Assembly: GCA_022592445.1 (NCBI GenBank)
Contig: JABYQR010000038.1
Location: 1 to 64,000, forward strand
Reading direction: 5' to 3'
From: Cytidiella melzeri
Taxonomy: Eukaryota > Basidiomycota > Agaricomycetes > Polyporales > Irpicaceae
DNA length: 64,000 nucleotides
The notes under the pieces are model-generated. The model saw only the letters and a program-made list of their open reading frames with translations. It did not search any database and had not been told where the DNA came from. Each line of letters opens with the position of its first letter. Position 1 is the stretch's first letter. The position numbers and the translations under genes were made by a program. Shown piece by piece: positions 1 to 9,902 of this stretch.

Positions 1-1187
1 TTATCTGTATATTAAGTTCTTTACCTGAGACGTTGTCATCAGGCTGCAATTAGCTGTCCTCATATTCACACTCCCTTCGTTCACGTGCACGTGAGCACCC
101 TGTGTACCCAGACCTTGCTTGTACCCACTGTTTCTCAAAAGTCAGGATGACAAAATCAAGGGTTGGCAATGTTTTTAATTTATTTTCAGTATTGTTATTT
201 GTTGGCGAAGCCAGGGAGGGTACATGCCGAGGTACTATGCACACAGTAGAGTATGCGCAACGGGGAGATTGAAAGTCAAAACACGCGATACGTGCAGCGA
301 AAGTACACAACTTAGTAAACAATGAGGGTTAGCGATGAATCCACTTCCTTGGTGGTCGGCGCAAGAAGCCTTCGGATACTTCGTAAAGCAGTCACATTGA
401 CCGTGCGACTCATTACAAAGTGTCTGAGAGCGGCGTTGCCACGAGCAAAGACAAGAGCATTGAGGAAAACGCACTTTACAGTGGGACTCGATGTTATGCA
501 GAGCGGGGAGGAGACGCGTCCAAGTTCTTGTCTAATATGCCGGCATCGTGAACCCATTTGCTGTCCTGCATTGTATTCCTGTTGGCAGTAGAGTCCTCCG
601 CATTGTGAAGAGCTCCTTGGGCCAGCACAAACATGTTGCAACCCAATTGTCATTTGCGGACTGAGACAATGCAGGATTTTGTCAAGCTGTTCACCACCGT
701 CACCTGTAGTCAGTATGCCTCACTTGGGAATTCTTCTGTCGTCAGTTTGCCTTCCTTCCAACCGCGGCGCTTCCAGGAGACGCAAGCAGAAATCCACTTA
801 CTGGGAGGCTCCGGCTCAGCTTTTCTAGCAGTCAACTCGTCTGGTTCGAATGTGAATTGTATGACTTTAGGGGCACAATTTAGAGTCCTGCTCATGTCTG
901 AGGTGCGTCAAACCCGCAAGCATGTTGATCACTGACTTACCAGACGTATTGGGAGCCTATAGCGACCCCTTTGTCCCCGTCCTCATCTTGACGTGCCCCA
1001 CTTTCTTCAACCTCCTCTGACTCTTTGTTTCGCTCCTCAACATCCCCGTCAATCTTGTTTTGCTCGACTTCCCCCTCAACTCCTTGCGTTTCTGGAAATG
1101 GATCCATCGCAATGTCGGCGAGGGCGACTAGTAGATAGGTAGTGCTGCAAAGAGCAGCTAAGCGCAGTAAGTCAGGTATATCCTCCT
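1..1187. other. No supportable gene
   Basis: No ORF here shows a recognisable family, splice pattern or usable start. A minus-strand open stretch at 937-1194 is acidic and low-complexity. It runs into the palindrome that follows, so it could be part of an inverted coding duplication, but I cannot assign it. Confidence 0.5.
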
Positions 1188-1323
1188 GCGCCACAAAGTG
1201 TAACTCGGTGCTGACAGGCTAGAGCTTACGTCCTCTTTTGATAATGACGCGCAAAAACGCGCGTCTTGTTCAAAAGAGGACGTAAGTTTTTGCCTGTCAG
1301 CACCGAGTTGCGCTTTGTGGCGC
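1188..1323. repeat. Imperfect palindrome with ~66-bp arms
   Basis: The left arm (about 1188-1253) and right arm (about 1258-1323) are reverse complements with only a handful of mismatches, separated by about 4 nt. Both arms begin or end with GCGCCACAAAG and share ACTCGGTGCTGACAGG and TTACGTCCTCTTTTGA. Both arms translate in part to the same residues (PVSTEL), so this may be an inverted duplication of a coding fragment rather than a structural element. The DNA could form a cruciform and the RNA a long hairpin. Confidence 0.85.
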
Positions 1324-2035
1324 ATAAGGACATTGCTCCCTCTGTTTTCCTCCCGCCTCTCACCTCCATACGCTTAACCGCTCTCACCCCTATATTGTTG
1401 CACACATCAATCCTCAAGGTCGGCTTTGTACTTGGTCTTGAAATGACAGAACTGGTGAGTACATGTTTGTTCCTATTGTTCTATACACGCAGGGGTATTT
1501 TTTCATACGATGCGGCATTTGGTTTATTTCTTATAAGTTCACTTTGACTTCACATGTGGTGGATCGACCCCCTTCACACTTCCCTTCCCCGTCCTCGGCG
1601 CTCTCGCTCTTGCCCCCAACCGCCATCCTCTCTCTCTCCCCCCGCTGCTCAGATACCCAGTACATACACAAACATCATGGTTTGTGTTGGATTCGACCGT
1701 CTCGTGCATAACTCGTTAACGCACATCCCACAGATTCACCACCTCCAGGCAAAATTGTCTCTTCGACTTCAGACACATTTGATGTGTTATACCCACCATA
1801 ATACCTATCTTATCATCTGCGCCCGACCTTCGATACTACCTATCGGACAAGAAGGAGGGCTCGAGGGCGTTTACCAGTACATCACGTCGGACATCTCAGC
1901 ATTCTGCGACGCGTTCTCACAAGTCTAGTAAGCATGACTTCACATAACTGCAGAACTTGCCCCAGGCTGACCTTCCCAAGGCAAATTGACCACATCGCAC
2001 CCCTTTGTCTTCTGTCTCCTCTCTCGCCTTCCCTC
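1324..2035. other. No confident gene; possible 5' exons of the next gene
   Basis: This stretch may contain upstream exons of the gene ending at 3497, for example a short ATG exon ending in a GTGAGT donor near 1455 and a donor-like GTAAGC near 1928. I could not join them in frame without conflict, so I do not annotate them. There is a pyrimidine-rich stretch around 1570-1650. Confidence 0.35.
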
Positions 2036-3497
2036 AGTAACCCCCACGAGAGGACGACAAGAAATTGAGAAATGGTGGACAAAGACGTTCAAGCAGTGGG
2101 AAGTCAACGACGTGCTAGACCTCACGGACGACGAGGGAAACAAAATCGTTTTGAGCGACCTTCAGTCGGAATGCGTCTTCACGCTTGCCGCACTCAAGGT
2201 CCTCCACCATCCCACACATCCCAAGCACTTTACAACGTGGGGAAAGGACTGGGCGCAGAAAACGGCCGAAAGGGTGCAGAAGGTCTTGCGTGAGTGCCAT
2301 GTTCTTGCTCATCTTATTTCGTCCCATGCCGCGTGTATAGGGCATGTATGTGCAATTGCTCTGGGCCAATGCATTGCGTAACTTGTGTGCCGCGTACGAT
2401 CAGAGCAACAACATATATGCGTTACTGTTATGCTCGAAAGCGCGAATCCATATTCTATTCCTGTGTCGCTTTGACCCACATTTGGAGCGCATCTAACACG
2501 CATTTTCCCCCTAATAGAATTAAACCCCTGCCCCATTGCGTATTGCTCCAGCTGGATGTCAATAGAGCAATCCCTCTGGTTCGTTGATGCAGAGCAGGCC
2601 AGCGCGTTTCCTTCGAAGAAAGAAGGGAAGAAGGCAAACAACGGGATGCTACTTCGTAAACGCAAGGCTGGTGCTGCCGCACATGTCACGTTCAATTCAC
2701 TCGCTGGCGTAGTAGTTGAGGGTGTCACAGACAGCGGTCGGCCAAAGAAGAGGGTCAGGACCAGTCCAAGGGAGCGGAAAGGCAAAACAAGCGACGCGGC
2801 ACAGATTCATGAGGCGAGCGGAGAGATGCTCGAAGAACTCTCCCTTCCTGGTGTCGTCGTGTCGCTCGATCGGCCGTCATCTAGCTCTTCGTCGACTGCT
2901 TTCTCCTTCAGTAGCATACACTCTGGTACTCCGACAAAGGAAACGAAACTGCAGCTTATGGGTGTCGATGCGCCACTCGCGCCATCCATCACCGCCTCTC
3001 CTACATCTGCGTCTGTCGCTCAGCTATCCGCGCCAGAACCGAAGCGCAGATCTGTTCGACAAGCTCACAAACGCGGGGACACCTCCACACCATCATCTGC
3101 CGCGCTTAACATTGACCTCAGCTTGCACACTCCGACCTCGGATATCATGTCTTTAACGAATACGCCGTCTGTGCAAGACTCTGCTTTGCCAGCGGGCCAA
3201 GAGCAAGACGGTTCGAGGCCGGTGATCACGAGAGCAAGGTCGAGCAGTTCGTCGTGTGCAAGTGCTGTTACAGTTGTGTCGAACGCCTTGAGTGCAACTA
3301 CGGTGGTGGACGAAGAGGCGAGTGAGAAGAGCAAGGAGGTTGACAAGGAGGTTGGCATGGAAAAGGAGGGAAAGTTGAGGACGAGTGGACGTGCGAGAAA
3401 GTCTGCTGCGAAAAAGGTGGAGGCTGAAGTTGCCGAGAAGGTGGGGAGTGCGCCGAGGAAAGGGAGGGCAAGGCAGAGGACAGTGGGAAGGAAGTGA
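2036..3497 (+). CDS. Hypothetical basic, Ser-rich protein (5' end not resolved)
   Basis: I do not recognise this gene. Two exons are well supported as coding. The first, about 2040-2289, encodes a Trp-rich acidic/basic segment (EIEKWWTKTFKQW then DLTDDEG) and ends at a GTGAGT donor. The second, about 2518-3497, reads open after the ATAG acceptor and stays in frame. The intervening 228-nt intron is longer than most here. The C-terminal ~300 residues are low complexity, rich in Ser/Thr/Lys, with basic clusters (GRPKKRVRTSPRERKGK; GRARKSAAKK; GRARQRTVGRK) resembling nuclear localisation or AT-hook-like DNA contacts. A nuclear role is inference only. The start codon and upstream exons are not determined. 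Confidence 0.5.
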
Positions 3498-4043
3498 TGC
3501 GACCTTACGACTCGGTATGAACAATCCACGGTTCGTGGTCCTCTTCCCGCAGGAAGATTCTGTCCCAGCATCCCTCATCCCTCATATGTGGTACCTACAA
3601 AACTCTATGTCGTCAATCACCCTCAATCCACTTGTACAACAAACCAATCATTCATCCTATACATCATCGTTCATGATTTTTTTCCCACTTCATGGTTGGA
3701 TCTCACCTGCATTACCACTATATCATCCCATCTACCTAATCTCTTGTCTTTTTGGATTCCACACATCCCTCGGTTGTTTCTTGTATATCCTTATATCCCA
3801 ACCCTGACGACAGCTTCTCTATCACCCGGTGTACCAACCTCATCCATCTTTAGTACTTCTTTGAACCGGACATTGTATTCCTTCTCCCCTTTCTCAAGCC
3901 ATTGACATGTCCATCATCCCATTGTATTTGGGTTTTTATCTCTTCCTTGAGCCTAGCAGAAACATCCTCAAACCCTCCCTTGACCTCCTGCTCTTCACCT
4001 CCCAGCTTTCACGTACACTTGGTGTGCGCGGTACGACTGGGGC
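3498..4043. other. Intergenic, no gene seen
   Basis: AT- and pyrimidine-rich DNA between the hypothetical gene and the first recognisable Helitron coding sequence. The 5' terminus of the Helitron could lie here, but no 5'-TC terminus could be recognised. Confidence 0.5.
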
Positions 4044-4497
4044 ACTCAACATGAAAAGGGGAGAGGCATGGCTGAATACATTTACTCCTATGGTTTCTTA
4101 CTTGCTACAGTGTAATACAGATGTCACCAGCTTGCAATTCGGAACTGCAATCAAGTCTGTCATTGCATATGTTACTGAGTACATTACAAAATCCCCATTG
4201 AAAACACATGTAATGTTTGATGCGGTGAAGACAGTATTTACATGACAGGCAGAGGCTAACAATGATGTCAATGAAGACAGACTAAAGAAAAAAAGTTCTT
4301 TGATTACAAAAATTGTCAACGCACTGACTTCGCAGAGTGAGATTGGGTTGCCAATGGCCTCAATGTATCTTCTTGAACATCCAGATCATTATACAGATCA
4401 TAAGTTTCAAAGTTTTATTGGAGATGTTATGTTCATGAAGTGCGTGATGTACATGAGCATATTGCTGGTGAACACGCTGGTCAATCCTTGGCAGTAG
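4044..4497 (+). pseudogene. Helitron Rep-region fragment
   Basis: Open reading from about 4044 to 4242 contains the conserved block DVTSLQFGTAIK followed by AYVTEYITK, found downstream of the rolling-circle replication initiator core in Helitron proteins. A TGA at 4243-4245 interrupts the frame, and reading continues in the same frame (QAEANND onward) to LPMASMYLLEHPDHYTDH before the frame is lost near 4420. The catalytic HUH and tyrosine motifs are not present in this fragment. It cannot be functional as it stands. Confidence 0.7.
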
Positions 4498-4723
4498 CTG
4501 ACAATACACTAGTTACAATTGACACTTCACAGAACACAGAAGTAAAGCTTGCAATTGGCAAAAATGTACGCGGCATAGTAGGCTTATCCCCAGTTCACGA
4601 CTACATGTATTGTCCAGAGAAATCTCATGATGTATCACTGTATGATTGGATATGTCTGTCAAGAAAACACCTAGAAAACCAGTTAAAAAAACAAAAACAA
4701 AGGTTCCAGCTGGAGAATGACTT

Positions 4724-5104
4724 GTGGAATCAATCATTACCCATAAGTGGATCAAAGATGTATCAAATGGACAGGAACAGGTCATATTCAACCTTGAGTG
4801 GGAAGAAGGTGATGATACCTGGGAGTCACTTCAGAAATGTACACATCTACAGGCTTTAGATGAATATTACCTTAAAATGAATGTAGCGCACTGGCGACAG
4901 CTTCCTATTATTGAGGGTGACAACCTTGATAGCAACAGTGACAGAGACAACAACAATGATTACAATTCAGAGGACACTTCAGCTGACAATTATGCTGAGG
5001 AAGAATCTGATGGTTGCAATGATGAAGATCTCACATCAGATTCCGATACACTAGTAAACAGTTTGGGTGTTGATCGGTCTGAACCTGTTCCTTCAATGAA
5101 CTGA
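4724..5104 (+). pseudogene. Chromo-like segment within the Helitron
   Basis: The segment begins ITHKWIKD and contains a chromodomain-like core, FNLEWEEGDDTWES, followed by a HLQALDEYYLK helix. It then runs into an Asp/Asn/Glu-rich acidic tail ending in a stop. The core resembles chromo-shadow-like folds in fungal mobile-element proteins, although the aromatic cage is not complete by eye. Its neighbours are the Rep-region fragment and the Helitron linker, so I treat it as a piece of the transposon protein. Confidence 0.45.
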
Positions 5105-5151
5105 ACAAAAATATCAAAGGGAGTCGGAATAAGGATTATCATCGACAAGCC

Positions 5152-5799
5152 ATGTTTTTGCAAGACCACCCACAGTGTGAAACACATCAAGTGCAAATGT
5201 TAGAAGAGCATCATGCTAAGATCCCTGACTTTGTAGGTGATATCCTACCGCGAGAAGATAAAGGCAATCAAGAAGACTACTGTATGACTATGCTGACACT
5301 ATTCAAACCATGGCGCTCAGGTTTAAAGTTAAAGTCAAAAGACTTGACTTGGAGCGATGCGTTCAACAACTACAAATTTCCCCAGCAATACACATGTATT
5401 ATGAATAATTTCAATCTGCAATATGAATGTTATGATGCCAGAGATGATTTTGCAGCACAACAAAAAACTAAAAATCTAGATGTTGTTTCTATGCCATCAT
5501 ACTTTGGTGATGACATGCTAGACAAGATTGAAGAAAATTTCAATGGTATACTTGATTCGGAACAATGTGGTTTTGATGAGCATAATGTAACAGACATGGG
5601 ACCTATTGACAGATCAACAATATTACAGCTAGAACGTATGATGGATACTAAAGACATGCTCAAAAGGAATGGGTTGTTGAATGCAGATGACCACTCTGTT
5701 TATATCCAATGTCTACCAACAGTAGATGATACAACACCTAGCTGTTATCATTGGCAAAAATCATTGAACAAGACCAAAGATGAAATTTTGGACAATTGA
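5152..5799 (+). pseudogene. Helitron helicase-like linker region
   Basis: A 215-residue open frame starting MFLQDHPQCETHQV carries the Helitron block LPREDKG...YCMTMLTLFKPWRSG, then NFNLQYECYDARDDF. These motifs are typical of the region between Rep and helicase in Helitron proteins. A stop at 5797-5799 and about 150 nt of poorly conserved sequence separate it from the helicase. Confidence 0.75.
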
Positions 5800-5952
5800 C
5801 AAGGACAGGTAGCTGCATCAAAGGCACTCAAAAAGCACAACCATTCTATTGATCTTGTAGAAGTCATCGATATCTCATATTATGAAAAGACATTCAAAGC
5901 AGCATCTAAGGAAGATCACTCCCTTATTGATGAAATTATAATTAGCTATACA

Positions 5953-7477
5953 TTGAACACTGAACAGGCCAGGGCTTTCAAAATCATAGCAAATCACTCA
6001 ACACTTGAAAAACCATCTCAGCTGAAGATGTATCTGGGTGGAATGGCTGGTACAGGAAAATCTCAAGTTATCAAATCATTGATACATTTTTATACCCGTC
6101 ATAATGAAGGTTATCGGTTCCTTTGTATGGCACCTACTGGATCAGCTGCATTGCGGATTGGTGGTTCTACTTATCATTCTATACTAGGTATCAACCCTTA
6201 TCGTGAAAAAACTGAACAACTAGGTGCTCTAAGTGAAATTAAGAATAATTTGCAGTATGTAGACTACATATTTATGGATGAGATATCAATGATTGATTGT
6301 TTAAACTTATACAATATTAGCAGAAAAATGTGTATGGCCTTGGACAATGAGACTGAACCATTTGGAGAGAAACATGTCATGTTTGCGGGAGACTTTGCAC
6401 AGCTTCCCCCAGTATCAACAGGAAACGCCCTCTATTCAAGTACTGTTCAGTCTGTCATCCATACAACACAGTCTCATAAAGATCAGCAAGCTGCTTTAGG
6501 TAAAGCAATGGCCTCAGTTTACCACTGCGGTCATCTTACGCACCAACATGAGACAAAATTCACAGACAGATGAAAATGCAAAATTCCGCAATTTGCTAGA
6601 AAACTTAAGGTACAAGTCTTGTACCAATGAAGATATTATTTTTCTGCGAACTAGAATAGCTGGTATTTCAAAAAATCGACCAAAGTGGTCAAATACTGTG
6701 TTCCGTGACGTGTCAACTATAACATCTTACAATGCAAGTAGGAATAGATTCAATGACAGAGGAGCAGAACGATTCTCGCAACAGGCCCATCAAACTCTGA
6801 GTTGTTTTTACTCTGTAGATCGTTATAGCTCCAACAATGATGTGACAAAGATTTCGACAAAGATCCATAAAACAAAATCAGATTCATCACGGAATACTGA
6901 CTGCCTTTGTCCACATGATCAAGCTGTGTTTTGGTCATTGCCTCCAAGCAATACTGGAAACCATCCTGGCAAATTAGGTATTTGTATAGGAATGCCTATT
7001 ATGATTAAGAAGAACAAAGCAACAGAGTGTGGTGTGACTAATGGAGCAGAAGGTGTTGTAGTTGGGTGGAAATCTCAGCCTATAGACGCAAATCACAGCA
7101 CATTAGATGTGTTGTTTGTAAAGCTAACTTCACCACCAATACCAATCAAACTAGATGGATTGGAACCTGATGTGGTGCCTGTCACAGCAGAACCTATAAA
7201 CATGATTTGTAAGCTTCCTTATGGCGTGCGAAGAACGATAAACCGCGTACAAGTGCCAGTAATAGTAAATTTTGGCATGATGGACTATGCATCCCAAGGT
7301 CGGACAAGGAAGTACAATGTTGTTGACATACACAATTGTCACAGTCACCAGTCTATATATACTTGCTTATCAAGAAGTTCAACATATCAGGGTACTCTTA
7401 TTGCTCAAGATTTCTCAGATAAACACATGACTGGGGGATTGTCTGGATATTTGAGACAGGAGTTCCGAGGGTTATAA
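5953..7477 (+). pseudogene. Pif1-family helicase of the Helitron
   Basis: The N-terminal half (5953-6573) has the Walker A motif GMAGTGKSQ, a Walker B-like IFMDEISMI, and the motif III-like FAGDFAQLPPV of Pif1/RecD-type SF1 helicases. The C-terminal half (6548-7477), in a different frame after a frameshift near 6560, has LGICIGMPIMIKKN, YASQGRTR and IYTCLSRS, matching the late helicase motifs. The helicase unwinds donor DNA during rolling-circle transposition. The shift between the halves means no single intact helicase can be read, although most motifs survive. Confidence 0.85.
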
Positions 7478-8508
7478 TTGCTAGATGAGATTACAAGATT
7501 GTGTTTCAAAAAGAAATTACCCAAGGGTGTAGGCGGTACAACACGGAACCATCTAACATCATCATATAGATATGCAAGAGGAAGTGACTATGTTCCTAGA
7601 ACAATGCCTAGTTCGTTACAATGGGATTCAATCAACACGTATGATATCGGTGATCCATTTCAAGAAGCAGAATGGCAAGTACTTGACAAAAAGAAAAGAC
7701 TGACAAAACAATCCACATCTAAACCTGAATCCAGGAAGAAAATACTGTTGGGAGTCAATACTGATGCCAAACAATATATTCCTGCTCAGGGTACTGTACA
7801 GATCAATCAACTGAGTAGGCTACAAGTTGTTCGTATTCATAATAAGCGTAGACAGGAAGTAACTGAACATCAGGAAAGTTTCACCCGGCCATGTAAACGG
7901 CAGAAAACAAATATCAATGACCGTATACCTGTACTCAATGGCCCTATGGGTTTTGTATGGAATGGTCAAACATATAGCTGTGCATTTGATAGTCTGTTCA
8001 CTATTATATTGAGCATTATGAGGTATACACCAGAAGAATGGAGTAAATTAACATCAACAACAAATGAATATTTGAAAATATTTTGTGACATGTTTGAAGG
8101 TGTAGATCTTGACTCAGATGATATAGATAAAGCTCAAGACCGTATACAGCTTGCATTTCATTGTAAAGATCCAAGTGTGTTCTCAATCAGTACAACAGGC
8201 AATGATGTTAGAGAATTGTGTGAATTTCTACTAAAAGCTGATGTTATCCATATTGTCAAAACTGTGTACTGTGTTGTATGTCGAAACAAAAAATCTTCTA
8301 GCTTATTTTCCAACTCTCTGATGTGGCAATGTACAAAGTCTGCATGGAGGAATAAAGCAAAACAAGCAGGAACGTGTAATGCTCAAACTAAGTCTGCATG
8401 GATGACAGCTCTATTGAGGACAAAGTCTAGAAAGAAATGCAGTGACTGTCACAGCGTAATGGAGAATATATACAAATTTGATCATGCGCCACCCTTCATT
8501 GCAATGTG
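7478..8508 (+). pseudogene. Helitron C-terminal extension with USP-like cysteine-protease domain, truncated
   Basis: The frame continues from the helicase stop with a Helitron-like linker (SYRYARGSDYVPR; GDPFQEAEWQVL). From about 7950 it shows WNGQTYSCAFDSL, which resembles the Cys box of ubiquitin-specific proteases with Cys as the putative nucleophile. A CxxC pair (VVCRNK; KKCSDC) and APPFIAM follow, as in a zinc-binding finger region. The domain is cut off at the copia LTR boundary, so the His box and Asp/Asn are missing. Deubiquitinase-like domains in Helitron proteins are known as a type; here activity is lost. OTU or Ulp1 relationships are alternatives. Confidence 0.55.
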
Positions 8509-8678
8509 TGTTAGAAGGCTATGAAAGTAGTGGAGAACGTTGAGAGAGCAAGACTGAGAGAGATCACACAGTGGGAGTTGGGGATCAAAAGTGTGTATTG
8601 TTGCATTGATCAGAGTAAGTCTTAAATACGGTAACTACGGCGCTAGTACGTTGCGCGTCTAAGTATTATAGTCAAACA
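8509..8678 (-). repeat. Short (170-bp) Ty1/copia LTR
   Basis: It begins TGTTAGAAGG and ends TCAAACA on the plus strand, so it has TG...CA ends. A near-identical 171-bp copy sits at 46756-46926. On the minus strand the RNase H fragment lies directly upstream and a purine tract (GAAGGGGAG) abuts it, which identifies this as the 3' LTR of a minus-strand copia element. It interrupts the Helitron protease-like ORF. Confidence 0.85.
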
Positions 8679-9000
8679 CTCCCCTTCAAGCATGAATATG
8701 AAGTAGTTCATTGAAGTGCTTGAGTTTTTCGAGAGGTAGTGCTTTAGTAAGTGTATCAGCACGTTGATCGTTAGAAGATATGTGATGAATAGTATATACT
8801 TCTTGAGTACACGATCGCTGATGAAATTCTTACAAATTTCGAAGTGTTTAGTTTGTTGCGAATGTTGCTCGTCAGGTGAGCTAACAATGGCAATAGTTGA
8901 TGCACTGTCAGTATACATCTTGACAGGATCCATAGTAAAGTTAAGTAGTTCGTCAATGAGTGCTTTTAGATATATAGCTTCAGTTGACGCATGCGCTAAG
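8679..9000 (-). pseudogene. Ty1/copia RNase H fragment
   Basis: On the minus strand, from about 9000 down to 8684, the frame reads ASTEAIYLKALIDELL, then VKMYTDSASTIAI and TKHFEICKNFISD, ending just before the purine tract and LTR. This is the C-terminal end of a copia polyprotein RNase H domain. Everything upstream of it (gag, protease, integrase, RT) is absent because the gypsy sequence begins at about 9001. It is a 3' remnant only. Confidence 0.8.
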
Positions 9001-9902
9001 CCGTCGCAATGAACCGGCTCTCAGGCGCGGCGGCTCAATACATGGAGCCGTAGATCAAGAAGCTGACAAAGGGTCAGACAATTGGAACGTGGGAAGAGTT
9101 CGAAAACGAGCTCAAGGTACAGTACGAACAAAGGGACGACAAGGAGTGCGCTCGAAAGGAGCTTAACGCCTTGTTCAATAACACGGATCTGGCGCACAAG
9201 AACTTCGTCAAGTATGCGGAACGCTTCTGTACGCTTGGCAGGCTTTCTGGATACGAGGACGACTTGCTTATCCACAAGCTCAAGCACATCATTGAGAAGG
9301 ACATGAGGCTCGTCATGATTGGGAAAGATGAAAATCAAATCCCTACCACATGGCCTCCGTTCCTCGACCTCTTGCTCGTCATTCACAAGAAGGTCTATCC
9401 GGAGAAGGCGCAGGGCCAGATCTTTGCGAAAGAGAAGGATACGTCCACTTCTATGGAGGTGGACACAGCGGATAAGAAGAAGAAGAAGAACGACAAGTGG
9501 AACAAGGGTAAAGGCAAGGAGGTAAATTCGACTGAAAAGTCGGAGAAATTCTGCCAGATCCACAAGTCAAAAGGACATAATACGGATGAGTGCAACCTCA
9601 ACGGCCTGAAGAAGAAACCCGACGAGAAGAAGAAGGAAGGGAAGAAGGATGGAAAGTCTTCGGCGCCGAAGAAGATTTGGGCAGCAGATGCCGAGGACTC
9701 AGGAACGGACAGCGAGGCCAAAGCCCCTAAGGCTTCGTCGTCAAAAACAAAAAACGTAAATACCGCGCACCTAGAGTTGGCGGCTCATATTGAGGAGGTT
9801 CCAACAGAAGATGATGAACCTTCGACTTCTCACCCGTTCCCTGACAAGGGTAAAGGGAAAAAGCCAACCAAGGGCAAGGATTTTTTCCGAAGCGTCATGT
9901 GA
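9001..9902 (+). pseudogene. Gypsy gag, C-terminal part (copy 1)
   Basis: The frame enters at MNRLSGAAAQYMEP and meets a TAG at 9051-9053, where copy 2 has TGG, a G to A change. It then stays open to the stop at 9900-9902. The last ~240 residues include a Lys-rich basic stretch, a CxxH...GHxxxxC zinc-knuckle-like motif (CQIHKSKGHNTDEC) near 9553, and an acidic/Ser-rich tail. Gag packages the RNA and builds the particle. The N-terminal capsid part is lost at the 5' truncation. Confidence 0.8.
9881..9887 (+). promoter_or_regulatory. Putative -1 ribosomal frameshift heptamer
   Basis: T TTT TTC lies in the gag frame (GAT TTT TTC), 13 nt before the gag stop at 9900-9902. Slipping back one base gives an open path (FPKRHVTPC) into the pol frame that starts near 9899. 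The same heptamer is conserved in copy 2. No downstream pseudoknot was worked out. Confidence 0.5.

Larger units (their letters stand above)
4044..8508 (+). mobile_element. Decayed Helitron (rolling-circle transposon) remnant
   Basis: A run of plus-strand coding fragments in several frames follows the order of a fungal Helitron protein: a downstream Rep-region motif (AYVTEYITKSPLKTHV near 4170-4215), a chromo-like segment, the Helitron linker with a PWRSG-type motif, a Pif1-family helicase and a C-terminal cysteine-protease-like domain. The HUH endonuclease core is not visible, so the 5' part is missing or beyond recognition. Stops and frameshifts separate the segments, and the 3' end is cut off by a copia LTR at 8509. 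Codon use is AT-rich compared with host genes. The hairpin plus CTRR 3' terminus was not found. Confidence 0.85.
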
